Shown: positions 11,400 to 23,340 of the stretch, piece by piece | How positions within the stretch are numbered: the stretch's first letter is position 1 | Layout of the letters: each line of letters begins with the position of its first letter | From: Carya illinoinensis | Lineage: Eukaryota; Streptophyta; Magnoliopsida; Fagales; Juglandaceae | Direction: 5' to 3' | NCBI RefSeq assembly: GCF_018687715.1 | Contig: NC_056765.1 | Location: forward strand, 25,671,129-25,735,128 | DNA length: 64,000 bases | Translations under genes and position numbers: made by a program | The notes under the pieces: generated by a model | What the model was told of the DNA's origin: nothing | The model's input: only the letters and a program-made list of their open reading frames with translations | Database searches by the model: none

Positions 11400-11650
11400 A
11401 TAATGGAAATGTGGGAAGAGTCAGGATCTCTGAACTTCTAAGGAGTCTAGTTCAATATCGATGTACTAACTTGCTCCGTTAGGAAAGCTTTCTTTTTTAC
11501 ATTCAGCTTCCTCTTCACTGTGTGTAAGTCCTTCAAAAATTTTGTATGCGAAAGAACTTGTTATATGGCATCTAAGAGTGGAATATTAATCTTTACTTAT
11601 TTGAAAATCTCTTAAATTTCAGTATGGTATTTGTTTTTTTGGCCAGCTGC
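11400..11650. other. Junction between the two inverted gag arms
   Basis: I cannot assign this 250-bp stretch with confidence to either arm. It is the turning point of the inverted repeat and no terminal repeat or target duplication is evident. Confidence 0.4.
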
Positions 11651-12845
11651 CAATCTCTGAGGATAGGGAACTATAGGTTGGTACCCCCTACTAGTTTAAG
11701 AATTTCCACTCATGGGATTCTTTGACTCTAGTCTCACTTCCTTTGGTTCTTTCTCAGCTTCATCAGTCTCTGTTACATCTTTAGGTGTATGAGCAAATAT
11801 ATGTCTGTCCATGGTCATCTTAGGTTGGGGAACTTTATTTCTACTTCTCAAAGCAAGAACGACTTTCCCTGTTTCAATAACCTCCCCTAAGACATTATGT
11901 ACCTGTTGACCTTCACTATTTCAATAACCTCCCCTAAAACATTATATATCTGTTGTGGTTGTTGTCGCTATACTTGAGAATTAGGCTGAGGCTGTGCTGC
12001 AAATTTCCTTTTTTCTAGAGTGCTCATCTTATTGATGGTGCCCTGCAAGTCATTTATGGCCTGAGTGTTCTAATTGTTTGTGGTGGCCTAAATCTGTATA
12101 AACTACTGAAGTGTATTGGTTATTTGTGCATACTGTCATCAAGAGACTTCTTCACAAATGATTAAGGTTGAGAACTCTGCGCAGCTGCATGAGGCTGAAA
12201 TCTTGGAGGTGCTACAAAAGTATAGCTCTAAGAACTCTAATATGGATGATACTGGTACTGAAGAGTACCCTGATGAAATGGCTACTAAGAAGGTGGTGGA
12301 GATTGGCCAAGATGATCATTTCTCCATGAGAAGTTTGGGTGATTCCTCCACACCGGATTATATGTGTTGGAGAAAGGCTAATTTTATACTCTGTTAACCC
12401 AGTTCGCTGATTACATCTGCTTAGACCCACTCTCCTGATATATTGGCATAATTGGGTAGTTCTGGTTCTTGTGATTTGAAATAACACATAAAGAGCATGC
12501 CTCTACTACTTTCATAGCCTTCATTTTTTCCATTTCCATGACCTTTAATCTTCTAATCATTGTAGCTATTCAGGCGGGAATATCAATATCCTCCTTAAAC
12601 TCATATTTGCCCCCACCAGAAATAGCCCTTAGTGGCTGTGCTACTAACGGAACTTGATCAGTCCGAGTATTCCATTGTTGTGCGCTCTCGGCAAGATAGT
12701 CAAAAAATGATAGTGTTTCATCAGGTTCCTTGCTAAATAATTCGCCATTGCATATCATCTAAACAAACTCCTTGCATTCTGGAGTGAGACCAATATAAAA
12801 ATAATTCACCAGCCTCTAGGATTCAAAATTGTGTTGTGGACAAAA
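11650..12845 (-). pseudogene. Gypsy gag pseudogene (right arm)
   Basis: Translated minus-strand pieces include LFLYWSHSRMQ, MICNGELFSKEPDETLSFF, AQQWNTRTDQVPLVAQPLRA, a damaged zinc knuckle (CSLCVISNHKNQNY, last Cys changed to Tyr), SANWVNRV, and a downstream NNQNTQAINDLQGTINKMST segment typical of the gag-to-pol linker. Stops include a TAG replacing Gln before MICNG at about 12760. A segment near 11880-11960 with CATTATGTACCTGTTG is imperfectly duplicated. It is non-functional. Confidence 0.75.
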
Positions 12846-12856
12846 TTAAGCAACCA

Positions 12857-12874
12857 TCCCTGAAAATGACACCA
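12857..12874 (-). other. Decayed tRNA-Asp-like primer-binding site
   Basis: The minus strand reads TGGTGTCATTTTCAGGGA against the expected TGGCGCCGTTGCCGGGGA. All but one of the six differences are C-to-T or G-to-A. Confidence 0.6.
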
Positions 12875-12880
12875 AAAACA

Positions 12881-15800
12881 TGACTCGCTCGAAAATGAGT
12901 AGCACAAAGACTATCCAAAGTGCAAGAAGGTGTCGTGTAATAATTAGGAATAAAATTCTTAGATAGTCTCCTCAGAGAAAGTTGTTTAAAATCAAATTCG
13001 TATAAAAGGTAAAAATATTCACAAAGAATAAATAAAAGTGGTGATATATGGAATGAATGGAAGAGTGTAACGGAAATGAAAAAGATACTAGTCATGAACT
13101 AGATTCATATTTTTAGATTTTTTAGTGTCAAAATGAAATAAAAAAGACTAACAAATTGAAATTAACAATCAAGGACCCAACAAAGCTAAACAATCTTAAT
13201 TAATTAGAAAATTAATTAATAAAACTAAAATTATTTAAGTCCTAATTAACCTTTAATCAATCTAATGTCTAATGGAACTAAGAAATTAACAAAATTAAGC
13301 CAAGAGTTAAGCTAGATTAGAAAATAATTAACAAAATATGAATTGAAAATTGAAAAGCCTCAAAATCAAGATTTTAGGATTTATCATTGTATTCAAATCA
13401 CAAAATTCTCAAAATCAGTTCATAAAAATTGTAATCTCTGTTAAATGGAAGTTTAAATGAGCAAGAAAAATAACTACTGAAAATAAAATACCCAAACCCA
13501 AATGATTCTAAGCTAAAAATCTCAAAAATATACTATAAGGTTCAAACTAAAACTAAATAGAGATTAGGTAATAAAAAGAACAAGCCAAATGGATAAAGAT
13601 GGAAAGCAATGGAGGAGGCCGGAGCAACTGCAGTTTGGAGTCAACCCCTTCAAGCGGTGTAGCCCTTCTCTTTTTCCTGTGCTTTGTTGAAGACCCAAAA
13701 AAAAAAAAACCCCACTCACTTGCTTCTGCCCAATACGAAAATGAAAGAATCCTCACTATGGGTCCTGGGTGTGCCAGTTGAAAGTAGCCGAAATCATTTT
13801 TCCTTGCTTCGTGTTGTGCCCGTAAAAAGGCCCCTCGAGTACGTGTCTTCTGTTAAGCCCAAAAAAAAAACCATCTTTTGCCTCACGTCCATCCAAAACC
13901 CAAAAGGCCTAGGGGTGGGCAACGGGGCCCTACCTTCGTGTGGCGGGGCGGATTACCCCGTTCGCATAGCGGGGGGCCAGGGGTTTTCCCCTGTCCATAT
14001 TTTGTTGCTAGGAGGGGGTGGGATGGGGTGGTCCCCTACTCCAAAAATACCCTACCCCGCCCTTACTGTAAATATATATAATATATATTTTATATAAATA
14101 TAATATATATTTTAAAAACCCCTCAGGTGACCAAAACGGTGTCGTTTTGGCACCTGGGTTTTTTTACTGACCTAAAAGGCTAACACCCCCCCCCCCCCCT
14201 CTCTCGATCTAAAGTCAGATTTCCCATTACCCGCCCCCCCTCTAATATGAAGGCTGAAGCCCCGTCACCCCCATTGAGTTCGCTATCCGTGAGAGTATCG
14301 CCATTGTCATAGCCCCCTGTCGCCACCGTAGCTGACCTCTTCGCTGTTTGTGCTTGCCACCATCTCGCTGAAGGTAAGTCTAATCGAGGATTCTCATCTT
14401 TTTTTTTTTAATTTTATATTTTTATAGAATTAAATGGAGAATGGGATTAATGGAGATGAGATTGTGAATTGTGTGCTGTGGAGGATTGAATGTGCATGTG
14501 TGTGATGGATCCGATTGTGATTGAATGTTTTTAGGGTTTTGTGATTTATTTCAATTTTGTGATTTAATTCGGTTTTGTGATTTATTAGGCTTTCATTTGA
14601 ATCCATAAGAGTATATATAATTAGATATACAAATGTTTCTTTTAAATTGAGTTAGAAAACACTTCCTCCAACCCATTTAAGAAATGACAAAGTTTTTCTC
14701 CAAATCCTAACAAAGAATGCTAATTAGCAAAGAATTTAGTTGAAAGATGTAATATTTCAATCTTGATAATTTATTGTATACTGTATTTTCTCATTTAGTA
14801 ATTTATAATGTAAAAAAAAAAATTATGACATATTGCTATTGTAGTTTTGATATGCAATGTTTATGACATGGAGTAGGTTATTCGTTGTCTTCAGCAATGC
14901 TCCAACCTGCTGATGCCTTGTAACAATAATGATATTTAAAAAGAAAAAAAAAACTGTTGGTATATTTAAATTTTGTTCTATCATTTATGAAATGGGGTCA
15001 TAAAGAATCTTAAGATTAAAGACAAATGCTTTAACACAAAAAATATTTTATATTAACTTAATTGAGTTAGTTTTATTTTTATTGTAAAATAAATCTGATC
15101 AATTATATTAAATTATTTAAATATTTATATTTTAAAAAGCTATTTAATTAGAAGGTGAACAACTACATACTAAAAATAATAAAACCTATTTTGGAATGCA
15201 TTGCACTTGGTTGGATGTTAATGCTTTTCATGTTGATAAGTTATAACTTTATATTTTTAATTATAATTCGTTTTATTTTTAACTTATTATTATTGCAAGT
15301 TCTATGATCTTGAATTTGATTCTTATAAAACTTAACTCAACTCAAATTCTCAGTGAATTCACCGCCACCCAAAATTGATCAAACTTTCCAATATTATGAT
15401 TTTGTTAATTTACAATTAGTTTTAATGTTAATAATACAACTTGTAGTATTTATTATTTTTATGTCTTTGTAATTGTTTATTGGTTGTCTAAATTTGTAAT
15501 TTGTATCATTCTAAATTTGTAATAGCTTAGTGTGTGCCTTAGTGATGGTTATTACTTAGAACTTAATAGACTAATAGTATTAGGTTGAAGTTTGAACTTG
15601 GAACTTCGTAATTATTATTTCTATTCATAATTTTTTTTTTCAGTTTTTTAATATATAAATATAGTTATAGTTAAATGTTTAGTCCAAAAACAAACTTGAA
15701 TGTGTTTTTGGGCCATTTTGGTCCCAAATAATCGAAACAGGCCAAAGGCTCAAAAAAACACATGTGCCTCGCACCCCCACTACCAGAAGGGGTACCCCAC

Positions 15801-16271
15801 CCTTGCATGGGCCGGGCCAGAGGATGGGGATGAAAATCCTCCCCCCATCCATGCAGGGGCGGGGTAGGGGTCACCCCGACCCAGGAGGGGCGGGTAGCAC
15901 CCCTAGTTGGGCCTGCATGTCTTCCATTATTAAAATTGACCTCCAATGCTTAAAAGGTCATCAACCAAAATAAGTTTAATAACATATTAGACTAAAGTGA
16001 AACTGACTACTAGAGAGAAAAATATCAACCTAGACCATGAGAAAAAAAAATAGAAACTAGAAAAAAAAATAAAAATAAAGAATAAAATATCAAAGATGTA
16101 TTGTGCGTATGAAGAAATATTATTTAATTAAATCACAAGTTATAAAATTAAGCATAAATCATGCTATTAACCAGTTTAAATCTCTTAACTATTTTTTCAT
16201 CTAAAATCAATAATAATGTTATGAAATAATTCAAATATATTAGTTTTAAATATAAAATATGCAATAATTCA
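12881..16271 (-). repeat. LTR (right arm), split by a hAT-like element
   Basis: Segments 12881-13909 and 15906-16271 together correspond to the left-arm LTR (about 1.40 against 1.42 kb). The break point lies between GCCCAAC and the TTTTTGGACGGACGTGAG part of the left-arm sequence. Confidence 0.75.
13910..15905. mobile_element. Non-autonomous hAT-like element within the LTR
   Basis: The element runs from TAGGGGTGGGCAACGGGG to GGGTAGCACCCCTA, so the termini are inverted TAGGGGTG, the hAT signature. Both subterminal regions are rich in CGGGG/CCCCG and ACCCCGCCC motifs, and the interior is AT-rich. Near 14130 there is a near-perfect palindrome CCAAAACGGTGTCGTTTTGG. Around 14185-14380 a GC-rich stretch ends GCTGAAGGTAAGT, which looks like a 5' exon with a donor site, but I see no transposase. 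The 8-bp flanks (AAAAGGCC and GTTGGGCC) share only GGCC, so the target duplication is eroded or absent. Confidence 0.65.
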
Positions 16272-18346
16272 ACTCAATCATTAGTGCACAATCCATCTAA
16301 TTGATCCAAGTTCAATTTCTTTTGGCTCATTAGAGGCAAAAATGTTGGATCGTGTTTTGAACCCCAGACCTCACACATAAGGGTAATGAGCTGATCTAGA
16401 CCTTTTGTATCCAAATACTTATGCCACATGATTTTTTTTTTTTTTTTGAGATATTTTTTAAATGTGATTGTGGTTACTAAATACATGTATGCCATGGTAT
16501 TATCAAATCATTTTTTTTTTGTCACATTTTTCAGATTTTTTATCATATGTTATAATTACCTAGATTATCATATTTTTTGAACAAATATGTTTGGATGAAA
16601 TGTGACGATGTTTTGTACATGTATTGCGGTTACATGTAAATATAAGCTTATTTTTTAATTAGTATTTGTTAGGCTAATTTTAGAAATTAGTTCTCAAACT
16701 TTTAGAATGTGATAAAATAGAAGATTGACTCAAATGGACCATCATTTAGACTTTTAGGGTTCTTCATTGTATTCAATTCATGAATAGTCCATGCTTACGA
16801 TTGACTCAAATGGATTTCATTGATCTAGGAAGAAGCTGTTTTTGCATGTGACTAACTTAGTAGATTGCTTATCCTAGCGGGAGTGTGGTTAAAATTGATT
16901 TGGAATTAATCTCCCATACGTTATAAATTTGCACGAAAATTAAGTTTTAAATTAATAATTAGGCATTGTAACATAAATTTATAGTTAGGAAGCTTAGTAA
17001 ATTTTCGATCTTGCGATGCCTATTAATTATTTTTATTCTAACTTAGATTGACGCATCAAATTTATTAGATCTATGTGCAATTAAATGCAAATAGGTTACC
17101 AACTTTGAGATAATCGAGAAGAAAGTCTAGAAATTGTGTATTAGACTTAATTGACAGATTAATCTCCTCCATGAGCAATTTGGAAACAAATGACGATTCT
17201 TACGAGTGTCAAATAGCATTAGACCATCATTGTTGTAACAACCTCTAAAAGGTCTTGAGTGAAATTGCAAGTGCACTTGGGACAATGTACTACAATTTTC
17301 ATAGAAGATAATATGATTACCTAACATACAGAGCTTGACCACTTTTTGCCTATGAGAATTTTGTGGGTGTTAGCATAAGTTGTGTTTTTGTAATGCAAAG
17401 ATTAATTGTTTCTATATTTGAGGTTGAGCATTATAATATTGAAGCAACTTAAATTAACTCACAGATAAACACATACTCTCCAAAACTTGTTAGTATGTTT
17501 GGTAAGTAAGGACATTAAAATCTAAATATGCAAGAGTAGTGTTGAGGACCATTCTTGATTGACACATTGATTTAAAAGATTTTTCAATGCACCTATTTGT
17601 GGTATTTAGCATTGTGCATCCGGGCTAGAATTTGTTTCGATCCAGTTAGAAACTAAAAAATCTCAATGAATCTAGGCGATTATCCACCTAGACCTAGTTA
17701 CGGATACAAGTTATAGACTCAGGTATCCGTAACCAAATTTCTTTTTAAAAAATGTTTATTGTTTTAGAAACAACATTGTTTTTTTACAAAGAAAATGATG
17801 CCGTTTTGAAGTCTGGATTAATTCTTGTGTGTGCTTCGAATCGAATTCTCATTCCTTACAAAGTCTCAAATCCCCCCTCTCCCCGAAATCATAGCATCCC
17901 TATATGAAATCCATCGCCGTTGGTGACTAGCTACAAGCTTGATCTGCAAGCCATTACCCAAATACATCCAACATTTCATGTCTTGCAACTCAAGAAAAAA
18001 TTGGGGGCTAAGTTCACCATCGAGGGATACTTCTGGTTTAGTGGCAAGGATAGGAGGCAAACAAAGTGACATGGAATCCCTATTTCCAACTCAAAGAGTT
18101 ATATCCTCACCTTGTAGACAATGTGCTCTGAAAATGGAGGGTTTGTCACAGTTTGATTGTGTAGATGGAGAGAGATGAAGAAGCATATGGAATTGAAGTG
18201 TTTGCAAAGTACAATGCAGAGTTGAAGTTTTACTTTCACCGTATGGCCCATGGGCTTGAGTTGTAGTAGGTTATTTTAGTATTTCTCTTTAGCATAGGCC
18301 CATGTGAGGGATAATTTGGTTAGAATATTAGAGCTCTATGTATTGA
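16272..18346. other. AT-rich region, no recognised gene
   Basis: I see no convincing coding sequence. Short open frames at 17127-17342 (minus) and 17866-18178 (both strands) match nothing I recognise. A T16 run lies at 16432-16447. Confidence 0.5.
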
Positions 18347-18882
18347 GTCATGAGGGCTATGCGATCTATCCAGAAAGTAATAGAACTTTTGTGTAGACCA
18401 GAAGGGGATTGGATAAAAGTAAATTGGGATGCAGCTTTTATTGAAAGTAGTAAGAGGATGGGTGGGGGTTGTGTCTTTAGAGATCATAAAGGGGATTTAC
18501 TAGTCGCAACAACTTGGTCCAGATGTTTTATTGGTTTTCCTTTACAGGCTGTAGTAGTTGCTTTAGAGAGGGCTTCCGAATTGTGTGATGAGTTGGGGTT
18601 TCAAAAGGTGGTGTTTGAAGGTGATTCATTGTCTTTGGTTAATGATATTTTGTGCAAAGTTGAGAATTGTTCATGGTTTTGTCAAATTGTAGAAGACTTG
18701 AAGTAATTTTTTGGACAACCTGCAAGAAGGAAGATCTAGTTTGTTCATCGACAGGGAATCAGGTTGTTCATAATCTTGCCAAGTTGGCCTTACAAAGCAA
18801 TGAGGAAGTTGTATGGATTGAAGAGTGTGCTTCTAAAATTCTGCAATATGTTGTCCATGATAGAACAATTTCGATTATTTGA
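18347..18882 (+). pseudogene. RNase H-like domain fragment (RVT_3), probably LINE-derived
   Basis: The frame contains DWIKVNWDAAF, GGGCVFRDHKGDLLVATTWS, ALERASELCDELGFQKVVFE and GDSLSLVNDIL, in the order of the plant RVT_3 RNase H domain (about 110 residues; conserved N-D-A at strand 1, GDS for the later Asp). The C-terminal part NQVVHNLAKLALQSNEEVVW is in another frame: a TAA after VEDLK and a one-base loss in FVHRQGN break the continuity. No upstream reverse transcriptase is adjacent and no poly(A) tail follows, so the origin could be a LINE or a stand-alone ribonuclease H-like gene. As it stands it is broken. Confidence 0.7.
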
Positions 18883-20613
18883 TTAATGAGATGAATGTTA
18901 TCTTTCAAAACAAAATAGAAGTTTCTTTTTTTTCTAGCTTTTCAACGCCTATTGGCACAACTTCATTGCTACTAAATGAATAAAAAAGGGGAAAAAATTG
19001 GTTATAAGCAATTCTGCGCACTTATACACACACTCATCCAATATGATTGGTCAGAAAGTTAGATTTTAATGAAAATTGTGCTTTGAATATGAAGACAGCA
19101 GCATTGGTATGTAGATCGATAATCGAATTCGTTTGTACGTACCAAAATTCTAAAAAAGTTAATCAATAACTTCTGACTTCTAGGAAATACAAGAAGGCTT
19201 TAACCGTGCCTTAGACCAAGAGCTCTTTGTTCCTCTTTTTGGCTTCTTCTTGTAACAAATACATAAAACCTACATCATATTACACAAAGATCAAAACAAC
19301 TTTTTGGTGAGAAATCAAGTGAGAGTAACTAAATAACTAGTTACAAAGTATGATTCAGGAAGCAGCACAGCGAGGTAATAGCATGATCATATATCCTTAC
19401 ACATACATACGGTAAACGGTATGTCTTTTATAAAAAAAAAAAAAGTATTATGTATGTACGTCTTCTATTGGAAATCCCTTTTATGTACCAAAATCATGAA
19501 GGAAATTATTTTTTATTGTCATGATAGATTTATAAAGGCCATAAATTTATGCATAACTTTCATGACACATGCATCAAGTTATTTCATGAAAGGTTATAAT
19601 TTATGCATTAAAATTATTATGAAAGTCATAAATATTCTATGAAGAGAATTATGCATCAAAATATTTATGGAAAATCATAATTTTTTGCATCAAAGGATTT
19701 GTGAGAAATCATGATCATATGTGAGGAAACATGTATCATGACATTTTATGAAAAATTACAATTTCATTTGAAATATATGATATGATAGGACAAGAAAATA
19801 TGATATGATGAACAATGAATGTTAAGATACGTAATAGCCTATATACTGATAAGATAACAATATGATATGTTATGGGTATATTGTATGGGTATATTGCATT
19901 GCCAGGTTATACATGCTGGTAGTGTCAGGTTATACATGCTGGTAGTGCACTCGACGTGTCTTCATTATGAATGGATTCCACAACCCTTGGCCACGGGCAA
20001 AATTCAAAATCTACTTAAATTTGCTAACCCTAACTCATGGGGTCAACAGTTGGTACTGACTTATAACAAGTAAAAGACAAGTTTATGTATTTCACGTATA
20101 AAATCAAGTTCATGTAATTTATGTATATAATGAGTATGCATATTTTTCAAGAACCCTATGTTTTATTATGTTTGCTATATGATATGTTCTTATTGAGTAT
20201 TTGACTCATTTTTGTATGTTTTTATAATTTTAACCATTGTATGTGATGATCATTATGAAAATGGGATTGCATGACGAGACTTGACCCAGGGAGATAAGAG
20301 TAGCCTAGATAGTTTATGATATACTTAGTTTAATGATTTTTATTTATTAGGGTTTTCTACATGAGATTTTTTATTTTAATGAATACTTTCGTAGACTCTT
20401 TTAGAAATTGAGTATTTTAGAAATTAATTTTATTTAGTTTTGGAATCTTATCTACTTGGCATTTCATTAAGAAGAAAAATTTTAAATTAAGATGAGTAGC
20501 ACAGCCCCCCCCCCCTGCGAAAGGGTAATGTAGCAAAAGCATGACAGATAAGTATGTAAATTGTTTGATATCTAGCAAATTTTGAAGACGGAATTATTAT
20601 AAGGAGATGATAT
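18883..20613. repeat. AT-rich region with a diverged roughly 40-bp tandem pattern
   Basis: From about 19490 to 19760 motifs like TTTATGCATnAAA and TTATGAAAnTCATAA recur every 40-45 bases. At 19901-19949 a 24-base unit (CAGGTTATACATGCTGGTAG core) is repeated twice. A C13 run lies near 20503. No gene is recognised. Confidence 0.5.
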
Positions 20614-21480
20614 TGTAAAAATCCGGTCCAATATTATTAAAGATTTATTTAGAAATTTTTAATGGGCCAATGTTCTAGAAGCCCAATTAAGGTGTGTTGG
20701 ACAATTTGAATAGGCCATATATTATGGTGGATAATAAAAATTTTATTTGACTCGATAATCAAGTTAAAGCACATTTAGTATTTATTTGACAAATTAGGAA
20801 TATTTTAGAATTTAAAATTCGCCCATCGGATTATTATTATTTACCAAATTGCCATTTAACATTGTCGAATAACCTTTTGCTATATGGCATAAAAACGCTT
20901 GTAACTTGAAAGCTTAATGTCACTATTGTCCTTCATTTCTCAAAGTATTTTTTTTAAAAAAAAAAAAAATTCTACTTATCATCTCTACACTACACACTAA
21001 TATGATCTGTCAATTTTGTCCTATATAAATACACATATTTACACAAATTGGATGAGGAGGTTAGTGATTGATTGCAAACTTTCGGCAAACCTACAACCTC
21101 AACCCTTTATTCCTTTCCATCTTAGTTTGTCTCCCATTATTCAGGCCCATTATTGAGAGACCTAACTTTCCATAAGATACCCGCTATCTCCAATCAACGT
21201 TTTTAAATTCCCTCTCTTTTCTATCGTATTCCCATAGCAAGATATCACCGTCAACCCTCCCCCACCTGAAATCGATTCCCCACGCATCAAACCACCATAC
21301 CAGGCCACATTTTTCCATCGTCAACCACACAAGCAGCCAACAGAGGAACCAATCTCAGGAAGCACCAGGCACCACCAAGACCTCCACCATCGAAACCATT
21401 GTCCAAACATTTCATGCCTTGAATGTGCTCCTGCAGCAGTAATACTGAAAGCTAAAGTTTACTAAATATTTATGAACTAA
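20614..21480 (+). repeat. Possible LTR or LTR fragment
   Basis: A purine stretch AAGGAGATGATA precedes TGTAAAAATCCGGTCC, which looks like a polypurine tract followed by an LTR start. A TATA-like CTATATAAATACAC lies at 21021-21034. I could not find a matching second LTR or a clear 3' end, so this is tentative. Confidence 0.35.
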
Positions 21481-22037
21481 TATCTTGTTCACTAGTGGCT
21501 GATCAAAATGATCTATTAATGAAAAATCACCAGTTTCGTCTAACTGGTTCAACTCTATTTCTTGAAATGAATGGAATCTCATTCCATATAAAGAAAACCA
21601 TGGTCAAGGATGTTATAGAAAAACCTATTAGAATCAGATGGAGCGTACTCAAAAGTTTCTCAAAGAGAAATGATACACACTACCAGAAGTGGAACTATTG
21701 ACAAAGCAAGATGAAAATAAAGGTTTGCAGAATAAGCCTTTAAAGAAATATGAAAATAAATGTCACGTGTTAATACTCCAGCCAATTTTAGCTAGAACTA
21801 GACATAAACTTTTAGTGTACGTCTCATTTAATGAATCAGATGTATAATAAATTCCTTTATCTAAAAATTTTTTTATTCCCAAACCAGTGTATAACACTTA
21901 ATAAAATATTTATCTTACATAATTTGATTTATAAGATAAATTTTAAATTTTGAATATTAAAAATCAAATCTTACCATTTTAGTGATGTGGATGATATGTT
22001 CTACACACCGTCTTGAGAATAGAATAACTCTATTAAA

Positions 22038-22050
22038 AAATGCATTATCC
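22038..22050 (+). repeat. Target site duplication, left copy
   Basis: AAATGCATTATCC matches 23328-23340 exactly and flanks the LINE. Confidence 0.9.
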
Positions 22051-23327
22051 TTTTTTTTTTTTATAAGTAGAATCAAAGTATATTAATAAAAAGAATAGGC
22101 AAAAGCCATGTTCAGTATAATGAATGCCCTACTACTTATGCTTAATAGATACAAGAAAATCATGAAGATTTTGGCCATTAAAATTAACGGCAATGGCCCA
22201 AGTACAAAGAGTTCTAAAAAAGAAAGCTTTTAATTCCTCCATAGATCTCTCTTTGTTCTCGAAAGTCCGTTCATTACGCTCTTGCCACACACACCACATG
22301 ATGTAAATATGAATCATCTTCCACATAGCCTCGATCTGTTGGGTGTCTCTCAAATATGTCCAACAAGCCAAAACTACCACCACTGTCTCAGGCATAACCC
22401 AGCCCAAGTCTAGTCTACTAAATATCTCATTCCATAACCCTCGAGCTACCTCAAAGTGTAGGAAAAGATGGTCTACAGATTTCCTCCCATTCCTACACAT
22501 GCAACACTAATTTACGATGATCATCCTTCTTTTCCTTAAGTTGTCCGTTGTGAGAATCTTATCCAAGGAAGCGGTCCACACAAAAAATGCTGCTTTGGTA
22601 GACGCCTTATGTCTCCAAAACCTTTTACAAGGAAACTGAATGGGGGGCTCTTGTTAAAGAGACTTATAAGCGAGCAAACCGAGAACAATCATTTACTTGT
22701 AGGAATCCACCATAATAAATCAGCAAGTTGATTGCTCCTTTTGAGAGAATACAGGAGGCTGAAAAGGCTGCAAAACTGTCCATTTCCCAATCGTGTGCCG
22801 CCTGGCTGAAATTGATGTTCCATTGGATTTGTTCCCCAACCATCACCATGACATGCACCACTGAAACCTCCTTGTTAGTTGCTACCCTGAAGAGAGCAGG
22901 AAGTTGCTCCTTTAGAGCACCATTTCCACACCAAGTATCATGCCAGAATTTAATCTTAATCCCATCTTCCAGACGAAGACTTGTGTGACGGGAGAAAACC
23001 CCCCATCCTCCTCTTATATATTTCCACAAGTCCACTCTATATGCCCCTCTCACCTCGTTGGTACACCATCTCCCCAAAGGCTACCATATTTACTCTCAAT
23101 TACCAACTTCCATATCGCATCTGGTTCTTTGTGGTATCTCCACAGCCATTTTTCTATTAACGCCCAATTAAAAATTCTCAAATTTCTGATGTCCAAACCA
23201 CCATTAGAGAGAGGACTACACACTTTCTCCCACCTAATTAGGTGGAATTTGAACTCCTCACCTAGTCCTCCCATAAAAAGTCCCGGTGTAGTTTCTCAAT
23301 TGGATAAAGTTGGTTTTTTGTTTTTTT
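22051..23327 (-). mobile_element. 5'-truncated L1-type LINE with 13-bp target duplication
   Basis: The identical 13-mer AAATGCATTATCC stands at 22038-22050 and 23328-23340. Directly after the left copy is T12-14 (the poly(A) tail on the minus strand), followed by the 3' region. Minus-strand frames encode late reverse transcriptase (EFKFHLIRWEKVCSPLSNGG, LRIFNWALIEKWLWRYHKEP), the middle LINE segment (IKIKFWHDTWCGNGALKEQL) and the zf-RVT/C-terminal region (CRNGRKSVDHLFLHFEVA, MWCVWQERNERTFENKERSM). Several stops are present. The frame is truncated at the 5' side within reverse transcriptase. Confidence 0.9.
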
Positions 23328-23340
23328 AAATGCATTATCC
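23328..23340 (+). repeat. Target site duplication, right copy
   Basis: AAATGCATTATCC matches 22038-22050 exactly. Confidence 0.9.

Larger units (their letters stand above)
8902..11400 (+). mobile_element. Athila-like Gypsy element, 5' half, left arm of a large inverted repeat
   Basis: The arm has an LTR 8902-10324, a primer site 10331-10342 and a degraded gag 10635-11390, all on the plus strand. The sequence loses similarity to the family after about 11400, without protease, polymerase or a 3' LTR. The same segments occur in inverted order at 11650-16271. Confidence 0.8.
11650..16271 (-). mobile_element. Athila-like Gypsy element, 5' half, right arm of a large inverted repeat
   Basis: On the minus strand there is an LTR 16271-12881 (about 1.4 kb once the hAT-like insert at 13910-15905 is removed), a decayed primer site 12874-12857, and then gag sequence down to about 11650. 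The primer site is followed almost at once by mid-gag (CPQH-FESWR region), so about 0.7-0.8 kb including the gag start is deleted compared with the left arm. This arm reaches further into the gag C-terminal region than the left arm. Confidence 0.8.

Noticed and set aside
17866..18178. Overlapping frames on both strands
   Set aside because: No family similarity, no introns of plausible form, and no continuity with the RNase H fragment downstream.
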